Shown piece by piece: positions 27,514 to 36,019 of a DNA stretch of 64,000 nucleotides. Each line of letters opens with the position of its first letter. Within the stretch, counting starts at the first letter, position 1. Under the pieces are notes generated by a model, which did no database searches, had not been told where the DNA came from, and saw only the letters and a list, made by a program, of their open reading frames with translations. The translations under genes and the position numbers were made by a program. Source of the DNA: DASRDU01 sp035560235 (GTDB lineage Bacteria; Acidobacteriota; Blastocatellia; RBC074); contig DATMAG010000061.1 in assembly GCA_035560235.1 (NCBI GenBank), forward strand, positions 62,001-126,000, in the 5' to 3' direction.

Positions 27514-30500
27514 TCATCGCCACTCGCCCTGAATGACGAATGCGGCCCAGTAATAGGGTGACTGCCACTGCCGCTGCTGCCACATCTCAACCTGGGCGGC
27601 GCGTAACGCTGAAGCCGGACGCTCGCTACCCTTGAGCATCTTCCGGTAAAACTTCGTCATCAGGTCTGCGGTCGCCTGATCATTCACGTTCCACAAACTG
27701 ACGATGACTCTCGCGGCGCCGGCATACATAAAGCCGCGTGTCAGCCCGATGAGGCCTTCGCCTCTGACCTCTTTGCCGAGTCCCGTCTGACACGCTGAGA
27801 GCACAACGAGTTCAGCGGGCAGCTTCAGATTGTAAATGTCACTTGCCCGCAGAAAGCCGTCCTGCCTGCGGCCCTGTTCGTCAACAAGCGACAAAACAAG
27901 CGCCGAAAGGCCCGGCTGTTCACTGTCGAGCCAGCCGTGTGTGGCGAAGTGCAGGTAACGATACTGTCCGAGGTCGCCGTTGATGGCGGTTGCGCGGCTG
28001 GCTTTGAAATCAACTGCCCGCAGGCTGGATGTTTCAGGCGTGAGGGCGAGAATCTGATCGGCTTCCTGGCGCGTGTAAGGCAGCCGCGAAATCACCAGGC
28101 TGCCAGCGGCGAATTTCACCTGGCTGGCATCTTCGTGTTCAATGATTCGCGCTTTGCCCACTGTAACCGCCTGTCGGCTGGCGGCGCTGACATTTTTGCT
28201 GCGGCCTTTGCTGCGTTCATCAGTGAGGCTGAAGACCGGGTCAGCGAAAACAGCCAGCAGCTTTGGCGCAGGCTGGCGCACAGCAAGTTCCTTTCTCAGT
28301 TCCGCCAGCATTGAAGCCGACGGCAGGCTGACGATTTCGTGATTCACGATCAGGGGTTGATTGTCAGTCGTCCGTTGTCCGTTGTCGGCTGTCGGCGGCT
28401 GTTTCTGTGTTGCGCTGCGCCCCGCAACTGACAACTGACCGCGGACAACGGACAGTTCAGGCAGCATCGCAAACGGCACATACTGCAGCGCGCCGTCAGC
28501 GACGATGAGCAGGCGTTTATTGCCAAGATGCGCTGCTGCCGGAGCGAGAATCATCCGGCTCAGTTGCCGGGCTGTTTCCGGCAGTTGTGTTTCAGCCGCG
28601 GTGACGCGGCTTTGCCACTGCTGAGACGTTTCGCCCCGGCGACGCTGGCTGCGGGCGGTGAGCTGCGCGTAAAGCTGCCGCGCAGTCTGTTCGATCTGCT
28701 CGCGCTTCGGCAGTTCGTAAGCCGTGACTGAATTGTGCGTCAAGGCCCACAGATAACTGCGCTCATCACCGAGCGCGTATTCAAGCAGCATCACATCCTC
28801 GCTGAGCAGTTGCTGCTGAATTTCCTCAGTGCTGAGCGGCACGGGCTGCGTGATGGCGGCGTAATGCGGACTGCGACGGCGAATGTCGGCCTGCACCTGC
28901 TGCAATTCATCTTCGAGCGCGCCGATCTCCTTTCTGAGTTCCGCGAACTGCTCCGGCGAATGGCGTTCAGTCAGGCGCGCGGCAGCGGCCTTGATCTGCT
29001 GCGACAGGTCGCGTTCACGCTCAAGCAGCGCGGCATCAGCGCCCTCACGAAAATCCACGCGGGCTTCGGCGAGCAGTTCAAGCAGTGAACGAGCGCGGGT
29101 GCGTTCGCTGGCCTGCAAGGCCAGCGCGGCGAAACCTTCAGCCGGATGCGCCTGGTCGAGCCGCATCAGCAGGTCAATATTGAGTTCGTAATATTTCTGC
29201 ACCGAAGCGAGGTAAGCTGCGCGCAACTGCTGCCCGCCCGCACTGGCGCGCACGGCTTCAACCAGGGCCAGCGCAGCTTCGATCTGCTGGCGTGCGGCCA
29301 GCAGGTTGCCGCGTGCCCGCGCAGCGAGGGCAAGGCCATAGAGCGCATTCGCCTCGCTGCGCCTGTCACCAATGGCCCGGTAAAGCGTCAGCGACTGATT
29401 GAAAAACTCCTGCGCCCGCTGACCATCGCCCTGTGCCACGTACAAAAAGCCGAGGCTGCCGAGCGTGAGCGCTTCGTTCCAGCGGTCTTCGATGGCGCGG
29501 CAGATCTGTAATGCCTGCTCGAAATATCCGAGCGCTTTTTTGCGATCTGCCGATGCGGCGTAAAGTTCTCCGATCCTTTCAAGCGTGGCGGCTTCAAAGC
29601 GGCGATTGCCGAGTTCGCGATGCAAACGGAGCGCCTGCCCGAATTTTTCGAGCGCTTTCTGCGATTCGTCGAGCGCGGCCCACGCGCTGCCGATGTTGCC
29701 GAGCGCGGCGGCCTCCTTGTAACGATTCCCGGCGGCGCGCCAGACCTGATGTGCCTGGGTGTAATAACTCAGCGCCTTCTGCCATTCGCCGGTCAGGCTG
29801 CTGACGTAGCCGATGCTGTTGAGTTCGTCGGCTTCACGGTCGCGGTTGCGCAACCTGCGCTGAATGGCGAGGGCCTGAAAATAGTGATCCAGTGAATTCT
29901 GAAATTCACCGAGCGCCTCGTACACGCCGCCGATGCCGTGCAGCGTAAAGGCCATGCCGGAAAGATTGTTGATCTGCTTCCAGACGGCGAGCGCCTGCGT
30001 GTGATGTTCGAGCGCACGGCGAGCCTGGCCCAGGAACAGCCAGGCCACAGCCATGTTGTCGAGCGTTCGGGCTTCGGCATAAATATCCTGCAAAACGCGC
30101 TGCTCGCGGCGGGCCTGTTCGTAATCTTCAAGCGCCTGGTGCGGATTGCCGAGGTCGTTGTTAACGTTGCCGATGAGAAACAGCGTGTTGGCCACTTCGC
30201 GCTGCGCCGCGCCTGACCGCTGCAGTTCCAGCGCCTGATGCAGATAATCGAGCGCCCGTTTTGGCTCGCCCAGATCGCGCCAGGCCTGGGCGAGCGATAG
30301 CAGCGCGTGAGCCTGCATCACGCGGTCGCCCGTCGCCTGCCAGTGCGCGATGGCGTCACCATATCCTGCGACTGACTTCGGCAGTGACTGCGCCGTTCCC
30401 TGTTCGCGCAACTGCTCGGCTTCGACATAAGCGCGCTGAGCTTCGATCCAACGCTGATCTTCAGCGGTCGCCGCACGAATGGCCTCAATCCTGATTGCGT

Positions 30501-30888
30501 AATGTCCGGATGGAACGGCTTTCGAGACAGAACTGACCTCGACGCGATAATTACCCGGCAATGCGGCAATCAGCGCGGCGACTTCAGGCCCCTGTGTGCC
30601 GTTCAGGCTGTCGGCTTCAATCACCTTCTGCCCGCCCGGCGCAAGAAGCTTCAGTACAATGTCAATGCCGCGCTGCTCGGCGCTCACCCGCACGAACTCG
30701 CCAGCCGCAAGCGCGATCAAACAGGCGTGAGTTTCACCGCCTGACATTTCACGTTCGATGATCCGGCCTGCTGAAAGCACCGGCAGGTTGTTTTGTGAAT
30801 CGCGGGCAGTGACGGTGAGCGCACAGAAAGGCAGGATGCCTGCAAGAATGATCAGGCAGACGAGACTGAAGCGAAGTGCATGACGCAT
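27514..30888 (-). CDS. Exported CHAT-domain protease with TPR array
   Basis: A 1124-residue protein. Signal peptide (MRHALRFSLVCLIILAGILP), a PPC-like beta domain (about 45-150), then roughly ten TPRs of the Kinesin-light-chain type (e.g. ALDYLHQALELQRSGAAQRE) to about 620. A helical region and the C-terminal CHAT caspase-like domain follow (about 770-1124). Catalytic residues are present: His984 in HFATHGW and Cys1033 in LSACQTG. The ATG at 30888 was chosen; the frame continues upstream through a hairpin repeat and over the microprotein gene, which is not coding in this frame. A heptamer hairpin repeat is inserted in frame at about residues 810-842. It is last in a unit with a papain-like protease, an unknown protein and a microprotein. 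Confidence 0.87.
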   Translation of the reverse strand: MRHALRFSLVCLIILAGILPFCALTVTARDSQNNLPVLSAGRIIEREMSGGETHACLIALAAGEFVRVSAEQRGIDIVLKLLAPGGQKVIEADSLNGTQGPEVAALIAALPGNYRVEVSSVSKAVPSGHYAIRIEAIRAATAEDQRWIEAQRAYVEAEQLREQGTAQSLPKSVAGYGDAIAHWQATGDRVMQAHALLSLAQAWRDLGEPKRALDYLHQALELQRSGAAQREVANTLFLIGNVNNDLGNPHQALEDYEQARREQRVLQDIYAEARTLDNMAVAWLFLGQARRALEHHTQALAVWKQINNLSGMAFTLHGIGGVYEALGEFQNSLDHYFQALAIQRRLRNRDREADELNSIGYVSSLTGEWQKALSYYTQAHQVWRAAGNRYKEAAALGNIGSAWAALDESQKALEKFGQALRLHRELGNRRFEAATLERIGELYAASADRKKALGYFEQALQICRAIEDRWNEALTLGSLGFLYVAQGDGQRAQEFFNQSLTLYRAIGDRRSEANALYGLALAARARGNLLAARQQIEAALALVEAVRASAGGQQLRAAYLASVQKYYELNIDLLMRLDQAHPAEGFAALALQASERTRARSLLELLAEARVDFREGADAALLERERDLSQQIKAAAARLTERHSPEQFAELRKEIGALEDELQQVQADIRRRSPHYAAITQPVPLSTEEIQQQLLSEDVMLLEYALGDERSYLWALTHNSVTAYELPKREQIEQTARQLYAQLTARSQRRRGETSQQWQSRVTAAETQLPETARQLSRMILAPAAAHLGNKRLLIVADGALQYVPFAMLPELSVVRGQLSVAGRSATQKQPPTADNGQRTTDNQPLIVNHEIVSLPSASMLAELRKELAVRQPAPKLLAVFADPVFSLTDERSKGRSKNVSAASRQAVTVGKARIIEHEDASQVKFAAGSLVISRLPYTRQEADQILALTPETSSLRAVDFKASRATAINGDLGQYRYLHFATHGWLDSEQPGLSALVLSLVDEQGRRQDGFLRASDIYNLKLPAELVVLSACQTGLGKEVRGEGLIGLTRGFMYAGAARVIVSLWNVNDQATADLMTKFYRKMLKGSERPASALRAAQVEMWQQRQWQSPYYWAAFVIQGEWR
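28361..28457 (-). repeat. Heptamer-array inverted repeat inside the CHAT gene
   Basis: The left part reads TTGTCAG, TCGTCCG, TTGTCCG, TTGTCGG, CTGTCGG in 7-nt units. The right part (28424-28456) has the complementary units GCAACTG, ACAACTG, ACCGCGG, ACAACGG. It encodes a Gln/Thr/Asp-rich insert (containing LSVVRGQLSVAG and TADNGQRTTDN) between two conserved CHAT segments, keeping frame. Confidence 0.85.
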
Positions 30889-30910
30889 TGAGTGAAGAAC
30901 GGGAATACGC

Positions 30911-30980
30911 GGAACAGTCCCGCGACCGTCAGGAAGCGGGTTTATGTTCATCCGCTCCCTGACGGTTGCGGGACTGTTCC
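30911..30980 (+). repeat. 29-nt inverted repeat between microprotein and CHAT gene
   Basis: Arms 30911-30939 and 30952-30980 pair at 27 of 29 positions with a 12-nt loop. Core GGAACAGTCCCGC and CCGTCAGG. No T-run follows on either strand. Located between the microprotein stop (31013) and the CHAT start (30888), it could attenuate or stabilise the operon mRNA. Confidence 0.88.
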
Positions 30981-31012
30981 GGGCTGACGCGCGCGTGACT
31001 GTTCCCTGTAAC

Positions 31013-31153
31013 TCAGCTTCCGCTGATTCTGTTTGAATTGCCTCCGTCACCGCCCCCGCCTTCATCGTGTTTTGGCTTCCGGGGCTTTTTCACTGCCGGT
31101 CTGGACGGGGCTGAAACTTTGGCGGATTTTTTTGCGGGGCTTTTCTTTGGCAT
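31013..31153 (-). CDS. 46-residue Lys-rich/Gly-rich microprotein
   Basis: ATG 31153 to TGA 31013 on the minus strand. The N-terminal ~28 residues are Lys/Pro/Ala/Ser-rich (MPKKSPAKKSAK, VKKPRKPKHDE) and the C-terminal ~18 are Gly/Ser/Asn-rich with GGGGDGG. An excellent AAGGAG lies seven nt before the ATG. There is no membrane span or signal peptide. It is the third gene of the papain-like/unknown/microprotein/CHAT unit, 60 nt after the unknown gene's stop. It may be a nucleic-acid-binding tail-like protein, a protease substrate or a regulator; no family is recognised. The strong ribosome-binding site and position are the main evidence that it is real. Confidence 0.6.
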   Translation of the reverse strand: MPKKSPAKKSAKVSAPSRPAVKKPRKPKHDEGGGGDGGNSNRISGS

Positions 31154-31213
31154 TGCGGCTTCTCCTTGTTGAGGGATTGTGGATTCAGGCGAGCTGCGAC
31201 TTGTCGCCTGTGG

Positions 31214-31801
31214 TCAGGCATCGGAAGAATCCTTTGCCAGCTGCTCCTTCGCCTCGTCGCGCAGGATGTCCTGAAACTCTCTGGCCGAATACATCTGCCA
31301 GGGCGAAAGGAAGGGCGGATTTGGCGGAATCGGAATCAGAATGTCCTTCTCACTGTCCCGGGTCTGTAACCAGACGGCAAAAACCCTCATCGCATTGATG
31401 CGCAGCACGGCAGGGCGATACGAAACCGCGCCGAGTCTGCGCGCGAGTTTCTGATCTCCGAAAACCCTGTACATACCATCAATGTACGGGCCTTTGTCCA
31501 CTTCAGACAACTGATGACCGCTGCCGTCCTCTTCGTGCTGCACTTCGATGGCGTAGTTCCGGTCGCTGCCAGAGCGGGCCAGATAGCGCCAGGCCATCTG
31601 TTCAGCCAGGCGCAGGCCCTGTGCCGAAGCCATGTCCCTGAGGCTGGCGACATAGACCGGATGCGGCCAGGCCCCGGCAGGATGAGCCACCACCTGCCGG
31701 ATCATTTCTGCGACGTGTTCGTAAGTCTTCGGCACTTTGCGGGCCGCGGACTGTAGTGCCTGAAGCGATTTTTCCGGCGGCGACTGGCATTTGATGGGCA
31801 T
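31214..31801 (-). CDS. Protein of unknown function in the protease operon
   Basis: A 195-residue soluble protein with no signal peptide. The N-terminal half is helical (SLQALQSAARKVPKTYEHVA, PVYVASLRDMASAQGLRLAE), the middle has NYAIEVQHEEDG and GPYIDGMYRVFGDQKLARRL, and the end has a Pro-rich loop (IPIPPNPPFLSPWQMYSARE). The ATG at 31801 follows GAGG. It begins 34 nt after the papain-like gene stop, so the two are probably co-transcribed. I do not recognise it. It could be an adaptor or chaperone of the adjacent protease. Bacterial gasdermin was considered and not supported (short, no membrane-inserting features). Confidence 0.7.
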   Translation of the reverse strand: MPIKCQSPPEKSLQALQSAARKVPKTYEHVAEMIRQVVAHPAGAWPHPVYVASLRDMASAQGLRLAEQMAWRYLARSGSDRNYAIEVQHEEDGSGHQLSEVDKGPYIDGMYRVFGDQKLARRLGAVSYRPAVLRINAMRVFAVWLQTRDSEKDILIPIPPNPPFLSPWQMYSAREFQDILRDEAKEQLAKDSSDA

Positions 31802-31835
31802 ATTCGGCCTCGTTCCTGAAGATCAGATACGGCGC

Positions 31836-32885
31836 TTACCTTTTCTGCCGGGCGGCGCGGCGTTCTCTTTCCCTATGAAAAAGGTAGGAATGTGTCCACT
31901 GCCCGGAACCCTTGTAGCGTTTTTTGAGCGTCTGCCAGGTGATGTATGAAGCGGCCTGATCGAGCGGATCAGAAATTCTCAGCCAGCTCTGCATCTCACC
32001 TTCAGGGTCATCGAAGACAGCCGTGATCAGGACAAAATGGCCGCCGCCGCCGCGCCAGCCGATCCGCACGCCCACCGGCACCCCGGCGTGAATCTGCTGC
32101 CGCACCTCGTCGAGCGTGAGCGGATAGTTGCAGCGCGAAAAATGCAGATCCATTTCATCGAGCGCATCCGGCAGTTTGAAGGTGCGATTGCAGGCTTTGC
32201 TGCGGCTGTGCTGAATGCAGTCGGTCACAGAAGCATCAAAATCGCTGAGCAGGCTCAGACATTGCTGCACGACCTGACACTGTGTGTGTGTATTCTCCTC
32301 GTTGAAGAAATTGAGCAGGCTCGTGGTGACAGCGGCCCAGCACCAGTTGGACTGCTGCTGCCGCTGCAGGTCGAAGCGCATGATCGAAGCCGATCTGAGC
32401 AGCACCTCGGTCGCGGCTCCGGGCGAGAGTCTGACGGTGATCAGGTTGTTTCCCTTGTGCAGCATGTAATGCGGCAGATACCAGGACATTTTCTGGAAAT
32501 GCAGATTATGCGGATCAATATTCACCGGCCACTCGTGCCCGTTGACATTGATGATGAACGGATAGTCAGCCCGTTCACCGGCCTGTGTCCGGCACAGATT
32601 CAGAATCAGCACCAGCCCGAACTGTCGTGGCAGCTTCAGTCTGAACTGCAGCAGATCAGCGGGATCATCAAGCAGCCAGGCTCCGGAGAAATGCAGCGCT
32701 TTCCTTTTCTTTTGAAACGTCACGCCGTCGGTTCTGGTGATTGAGAAGTGAGTCGTCGGCTCCGGCTCGGCGACCGACAGATCCAGCGTCTCCAGGCCTG
32801 AAAAACCCTCAGCCGGTTCATCCGAGGCAATTCGGGACAACGGGCGTGTCTGCAACTCCGGTCTGCGCTCCCCACTGATCTCCAT
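31836..32885 (-). CDS. Papain-like cysteine protease (C70/C39-like) with N-terminal beta domain
   Basis: A 349-residue protein. Residues 50-170 are a beta-sandwich-like domain (LLQFRLKLPRQFGLVLILN, YMLHKGNNLITVRLSPGA). The protease domain begins at RQQQSNWCWAAVTTSLLNFF with catalytic Cys182; His283 (GGGGHFVLITAV) and Asp306 (RISDPLDQ) complete the triad. This QxxxCWAA pattern is that of papain-like peptidases of the AvrRpt2/C70 and C39-like group. It has no signal peptide from the chosen ATG (32885, preceded by CAGGAG), while the CHAT partner has one. The Arg-rich end suggests contact with nucleic acid or acidic partner. First gene of the four-gene unit. Confidence 0.83.
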   Translation of the reverse strand: MEISGERRPELQTRPLSRIASDEPAEGFSGLETLDLSVAEPEPTTHFSITRTDGVTFQKKRKALHFSGAWLLDDPADLLQFRLKLPRQFGLVLILNLCRTQAGERADYPFIINVNGHEWPVNIDPHNLHFQKMSWYLPHYMLHKGNNLITVRLSPGAATEVLLRSASIMRFDLQRQQQSNWCWAAVTTSLLNFFNEENTHTQCQVVQQCLSLLSDFDASVTDCIQHSRSKACNRTFKLPDALDEMDLHFSRCNYPLTLDEVRQQIHAGVPVGVRIGWRGGGGHFVLITAVFDDPEGEMQSWLRISDPLDQAASYITWQTLKKRYKGSGQWTHSYLFHRERERRAARQKR

Positions 32886-33352
32886 AACTGGCTCCTGAGC
32901 GAAAGTGAAGACTGACAGCGACACACCGCTGCCGCCCGGTTCTCCTGCTGTATAAGCGTAATCGGAAAGCGAATTCCCTCACGGGTACCCGGAAAGATTC
33001 AGCAGGAGCAGCACTGAAGCAGGTCCTGAATCGGCGAGGAAGAATGCGCTCCCAGCCTGACCGGAAAAGACTTCAGCGTGACTAAAAAAGGATGTCTGCG
33101 CTGCGACAGTCTACTCCTGCCTGCGAGCAGAACAAAGGAGGCGGGTTCATTATGACGGCAGAGAGCGCCGGAAAAGCAAAGACGCAGAACTGACGAAGTG
33201 AAAGCACTGATCGGTTTCCTTCACTTTGCAGCTCTGCGTCCCTGTTGCGCGGCAGAGGGAGAGCGCACGTAAACTGTCGTGATCAGTTGAGCCTTTTCAG
33301 GCTGTGATATGAAATGCCTCCCTTTCCGCAATGAACATTATCAGCACTGAGC
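32886..33352. other. 467-nt intergenic region with an imperfect hairpin and a 13-codon frame
   Basis: It separates the protease operon from the secreted-protein gene, both on the minus strand. It holds an imperfect inverted repeat (33181-33202 with 33220-33240; GACGCAGAACTG and its partner). A plus-strand AAAGGAGG at 33134-33141 is followed by an ATG (33152) opening only 13 codons. The protease operon promoter must lie here, but no convincing -35/-10 pair is seen. Confidence 0.55.
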
Positions 33353-33760
33353 TTAAGACGGGACCCTGTGTCCCTTCGTACTGCCGGGAAACTGGATCTC
33401 TCTGACCTCCGGGACCAGATAAGCGTTCGAACCGGACAAGGTAATGAGGAACTGATCTGTCCTGGCCCGCTCCACTGGTTCGCACCGGTAGGAAGTAACC
33501 AGTTTACCTGGCTCTCCCTTTACGCTGGCATAAACGTAAAGGCAGTCTTTTCCACGCGCCATCTGTTCTTCATCGTGAATGATGATGTATGAGCCTTTCA
33601 GTAACGCTCCCTGAAGCCTGACCAGATCCGGAAACATGACCGAAAACTGTTCACGCCCTGAAGAATGATTATGCGGCTGAGGACCAGTCTGCCGGGCCAG
33701 AGGTGACACCGGCGTCATCATCGTAACACCCAGCAGAATTGCGACCATCAAAGGCTTCAT
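33353..33760 (-). CDS. Small exported protein of unknown function
   Basis: A 135-residue protein with a signal peptide (MKPLMVAILLGVTMMTPVSP, cleavage near ARQ). The mature part is beta-rich (GSYIIIHDEEQMARGKDCLY, LVTSYRCEPVERARTDQFLI) with two Cys that could form a disulfide. The ATG at 33760 follows AAAGGAAG. Divergent from the PAS-LuxR gene at 53 nt. No family recognised. Confidence 0.68.
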   Translation of the reverse strand: MKPLMVAILLGVTMMTPVSPLARQTGPQPHNHSSGREQFSVMFPDLVRLQGALLKGSYIIIHDEEQMARGKDCLYVYASVKGEPGKLVTSYRCEPVERARTDQFLITLSGSNAYLVPEVREIQFPGSTKGHRVPS

Positions 33761-33813
33761 AAATCACTTCCTTTCACCGCGCGCAGTATCGGGCAGCCCG
33801 GCTCCGCCGGACA

Positions 33814-34596
33814 ATGATGACTTCACATCATTTTTCTGATGAAGACGACAAGGCTGACGAGCATTTACTTTCGCCTGAAGCGATGACAATAATGAATCCG
33901 CCTCGTGACGCTGAAGGATTCAGACTTATGCTCCTGCGTGAACTCAGAGAAATTGTTCGCAGCACCGCCGATGCGACTTTTGCGACCGATCAGTCAGGCG
34001 TCGTGGTCGCCTGGAATGCGGCGGCTGAAATGCTCTTCGGACTGCCGGCGAGCCAGGCGCTCGGCAGTTTCTGCGGCGCAATTCTGCACGGCACTGATGA
34101 GTGCGGGTCGGTCTGCTCTGCCCGGTGCAACATCAGACAGGCCGTTCAGTCACATCAGCAGCTCGGCAACTTCGATCTTCAGGTGCAGACCGCGCAGGGC
34201 CGGAAGTGGTGCAACATCTCAGTCCTCGCGGCTGAGGTGAACGGGTCGGCCTTTCCGTATTCGATTCACATTCTCCGTCAGGTTGACACGGGCAAGCGCC
34301 TGGAACTGCTCGTGCGCGATTTCGTGGTGACCGAAACACAACTGCCCGCTGAAGAGGCGCAGCCGATGGCGGCAGCCACACGCTCACCGCTGCGCGAGGT
34401 CGAGCTGACCCGGCGCGAGACTGAAATTCTGCAGCTGCTCTCCAGAGGACTGACGACCGAAAAGATTGCCGGTCAGCTGCACATCAGCCGCACCACAGTC
34501 AACAATCACGTTCAGCACATCCTGCAGAAACTCAACGCGCATTCCCGTCTTGAAGCGATCCGGCGGGCTGAGCGGGCCGGACTGATTCGGGGATAA
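33814..34596 (+). CDS. PAS-LuxR transcriptional regulator with Cys cluster
   Basis: A 260-residue regulator. Residues about 42-155 are a PAS domain (STADATFATDQSGVVVAWNA) with a Cys group C87-x9-C97-x3-C101-x3-C105 and C133, suggesting metal, Fe-S or thiol redox sensing. Residues about 195-255 form a LuxR-type helix-turn-helix (LTRRETEILQLLSRGLTTEK, IAGQLHISRTTVNNHVQHIL). There is no receiver domain, so it likely acts as a one-component sensor. It starts the plus-strand operon with nadK, six nt before it, and may control NADPH supply. The start is uncertain: in-frame ATGs lie at 33814, 33817 and 33883, none with a strong ribosome-binding site. Confidence 0.84.
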   Translation: MMTSHHFSDEDDKADEHLLSPEAMTIMNPPRDAEGFRLMLLRELREIVRSTADATFATDQSGVVVAWNAAAEMLFGLPASQALGSFCGAILHGTDECGSVCSARCNIRQAVQSHQQLGNFDLQVQTAQGRKWCNISVLAAEVNGSAFPYSIHILRQVDTGKRLELLVRDFVVTETQLPAEEAQPMAAATRSPLREVELTRRETEILQLLSRGLTTEKIAGQLHISRTTVNNHVQHILQKLNAHSRLEAIRRAERAGLIRG

Positions 34597-34602
34597 CTCT
34601 TC

Positions 34603-35469
34603 ATGCAGCTCAACAGATGCGTGGTGGTCATCAAGCAGACAGCACTGGCCAAAGGCGGTCGGGCCGCGCGCCTGGCCCGTTCAGGTGACGCGACGGCACG
34701 CCGCCTGATTCGCGCCGACGATGAGCACCACCGTACCGTTGATGCTGTTCGCTCCGCGCTCGCCGATCATCAGATCGCCTTCACTGAACTCACGCTGCAG
34801 CAGCCTGCTCAGCTCATCAGGCGCACGCTCGGCAGGGCCGATTTCGTCATCAGCGTGGGCGGCGATGGCACTGTGCTTGGTTCGGCACATTACGTCACAA
34901 AAGGCAGGCTGCTCGGAGTCAACTCAGCGCCGGGAGACAGTGTCGGATATTTCTGTCATTCAACGCGCCGGAGTTTCGCCCGTTCGCTCAGCGATATTCT
35001 CGCCCTGCGCTGGCGTCCGGTTGAACTGGCGCGGCTGGCAGTGACTCTTGATAACAAACCGCTCGCGGAACTTGCGCTCAATGATGTGCTGATCGCGCAC
35101 GACTGTCCCGCCGCGACGACGCGTTACCTGCTCAGGGTCGGCCACCACGAAGAAGAACAGCGCAGCTCCGGCATCTGGATTTCGACTGCCGCCGGATCAA
35201 CCGCAGGCATTCATTCCGCCGGGGGCAGCGTCATGCCGAAGCGCTCGCGCCGATTGCAATATCTGGTGCGCGAGCTTTATCGTGAACCGGGCCGGAGTTA
35301 TCAGCTGACACGCGGGTTCATTCGCCCCGAAGCTGAAATCAGCATCGCCTCAAAGATGCCGCAGGCCCATTTATACATTGACGGCGCGCGGACAGCTTAT
35401 CAGTTTCCCTTCGGTTCGCGCGCCCGGCTCCGGCTGGCCGACTGCGGCCTCAGAATCTTTCTCACCTGA
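34603..35469 (+). CDS. nadK: NAD(+) kinase
   Basis: A 288-residue enzyme that phosphorylates NAD to NADP. It carries the GGDGT motif (FVISVGGDGTVLGSAHYV), the LNDVLIAH segment corresponding to the conserved NE/D, and WISTAAGSTAGIHSAGG for the substrate loop. The 40-residue N-terminal part (MQLNRCVVVIKQTALAKGGR) is longer than in short NadKs. Six nt after the LuxR stop and upstream of pentose-phosphate genes, so a coherent NADPH-production operon is likely. Confidence 0.92.
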   Translation: MQLNRCVVVIKQTALAKGGRAARLARSGDATARRLIRADDEHHRTVDAVRSALADHQIAFTELTLQQPAQLIRRTLGRADFVISVGGDGTVLGSAHYVTKGRLLGVNSAPGDSVGYFCHSTRRSFARSLSDILALRWRPVELARLAVTLDNKPLAELALNDVLIAHDCPAATTRYLLRVGHHEEEQRSSGIWISTAAGSTAGIHSAGGSVMPKRSRRLQYLVRELYREPGRSYQLTRGFIRPEAEISIASKMPQAHLYIDGARTAYQFPFGSRARLRLADCGLRIFLT

Positions 35470-35514
35470 AACGTTCGATCAGCCGGCAGCCTGTCGAACA
35501 GGAAAGTCACGGTT

Positions 35515-35967
35515 ATGCGGATTGTCACTGGTTCTGACCACGCGGGATTTGAATTGAAGGAGATGCTCATCGGTGAGGTGCGCCGGTTGCAGCACGAAGT
35601 CATTGATGTCGGCACGCACAGCGCCGATCCGGTGGACTATCCCGACTTTGCTGAAGCCGTCGGCACGGCGCTGATCGCAGGCCAGGCTGAGCGCGGCATT
35701 CTGATCTGCGGCAGCGGCGTCGGCGCTTCAGTCGCCGCAAACAAGCTGCCCGGCGTTCGCGCCGGGCTTTGTCACGATACCTATTCAGCGCATCAGGGAG
35801 TTGAACACGACGACATGAATGTGCTGGTTCTGGGGGCGCGCGTGATCGGCGTGGAGATGGCGAAGGAACTCGTCCGCGCCTTTCTCAAGGCTCAGTTCAC
35901 TGGCGAAGAACGTCACGTCAGAAGGCTCGGCAAGGTGCAGGCGCTCGAAACAAGGTACGGCAAATGA
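35515..35967 (+). CDS. rpiB: Ribose-5-phosphate isomerase B
   Basis: A 150-residue RpiB/LacAB-type enzyme interconverting ribulose- and ribose-5-phosphate. Features: SDHAGFELKE at the N-terminus, ILICGSGVGASVAANK (catalytic region; the usual Cys is kept as C in ICGSG), and RAGLCHDTYSAHQGVEHDDM with the histidines of the active site. Family-typical length. The ATG at 35515 has GGAA upstream. Third in the NADPH operon. Confidence 0.93.
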   Translation: MRIVTGSDHAGFELKEMLIGEVRRLQHEVIDVGTHSADPVDYPDFAEAVGTALIAGQAERGILICGSGVGASVAANKLPGVRAGLCHDTYSAHQGVEHDDMNVLVLGARVIGVEMAKELVRAFLKAQFTGEERHVRRLGKVQALETRYGK

Positions 35968-36019
35968 CCATTCACAGTGCGCCCGAACGGAAGCGCGCTG
36001 CCACAAAGGGGACTGACTT

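Noticed and set aside
30889..31065. 59-residue N-terminal extension of the CHAT protein
   Set aside because: It reads through a hairpin repeat and the microprotein gene; the signal peptide begins at 30888.
31214..31801. Bacterial gasdermin next to a CHAT protease
   Set aside because: Too short, soluble, no gasdermin-like beta region visible, and the CHAT protein is exported.
33152..33193. 13-codon plus-strand frame with AAAGGAGG upstream
   Set aside because: Very short and partly formed by an imperfect hairpin repeat; kept only as a note in the intergenic entry.
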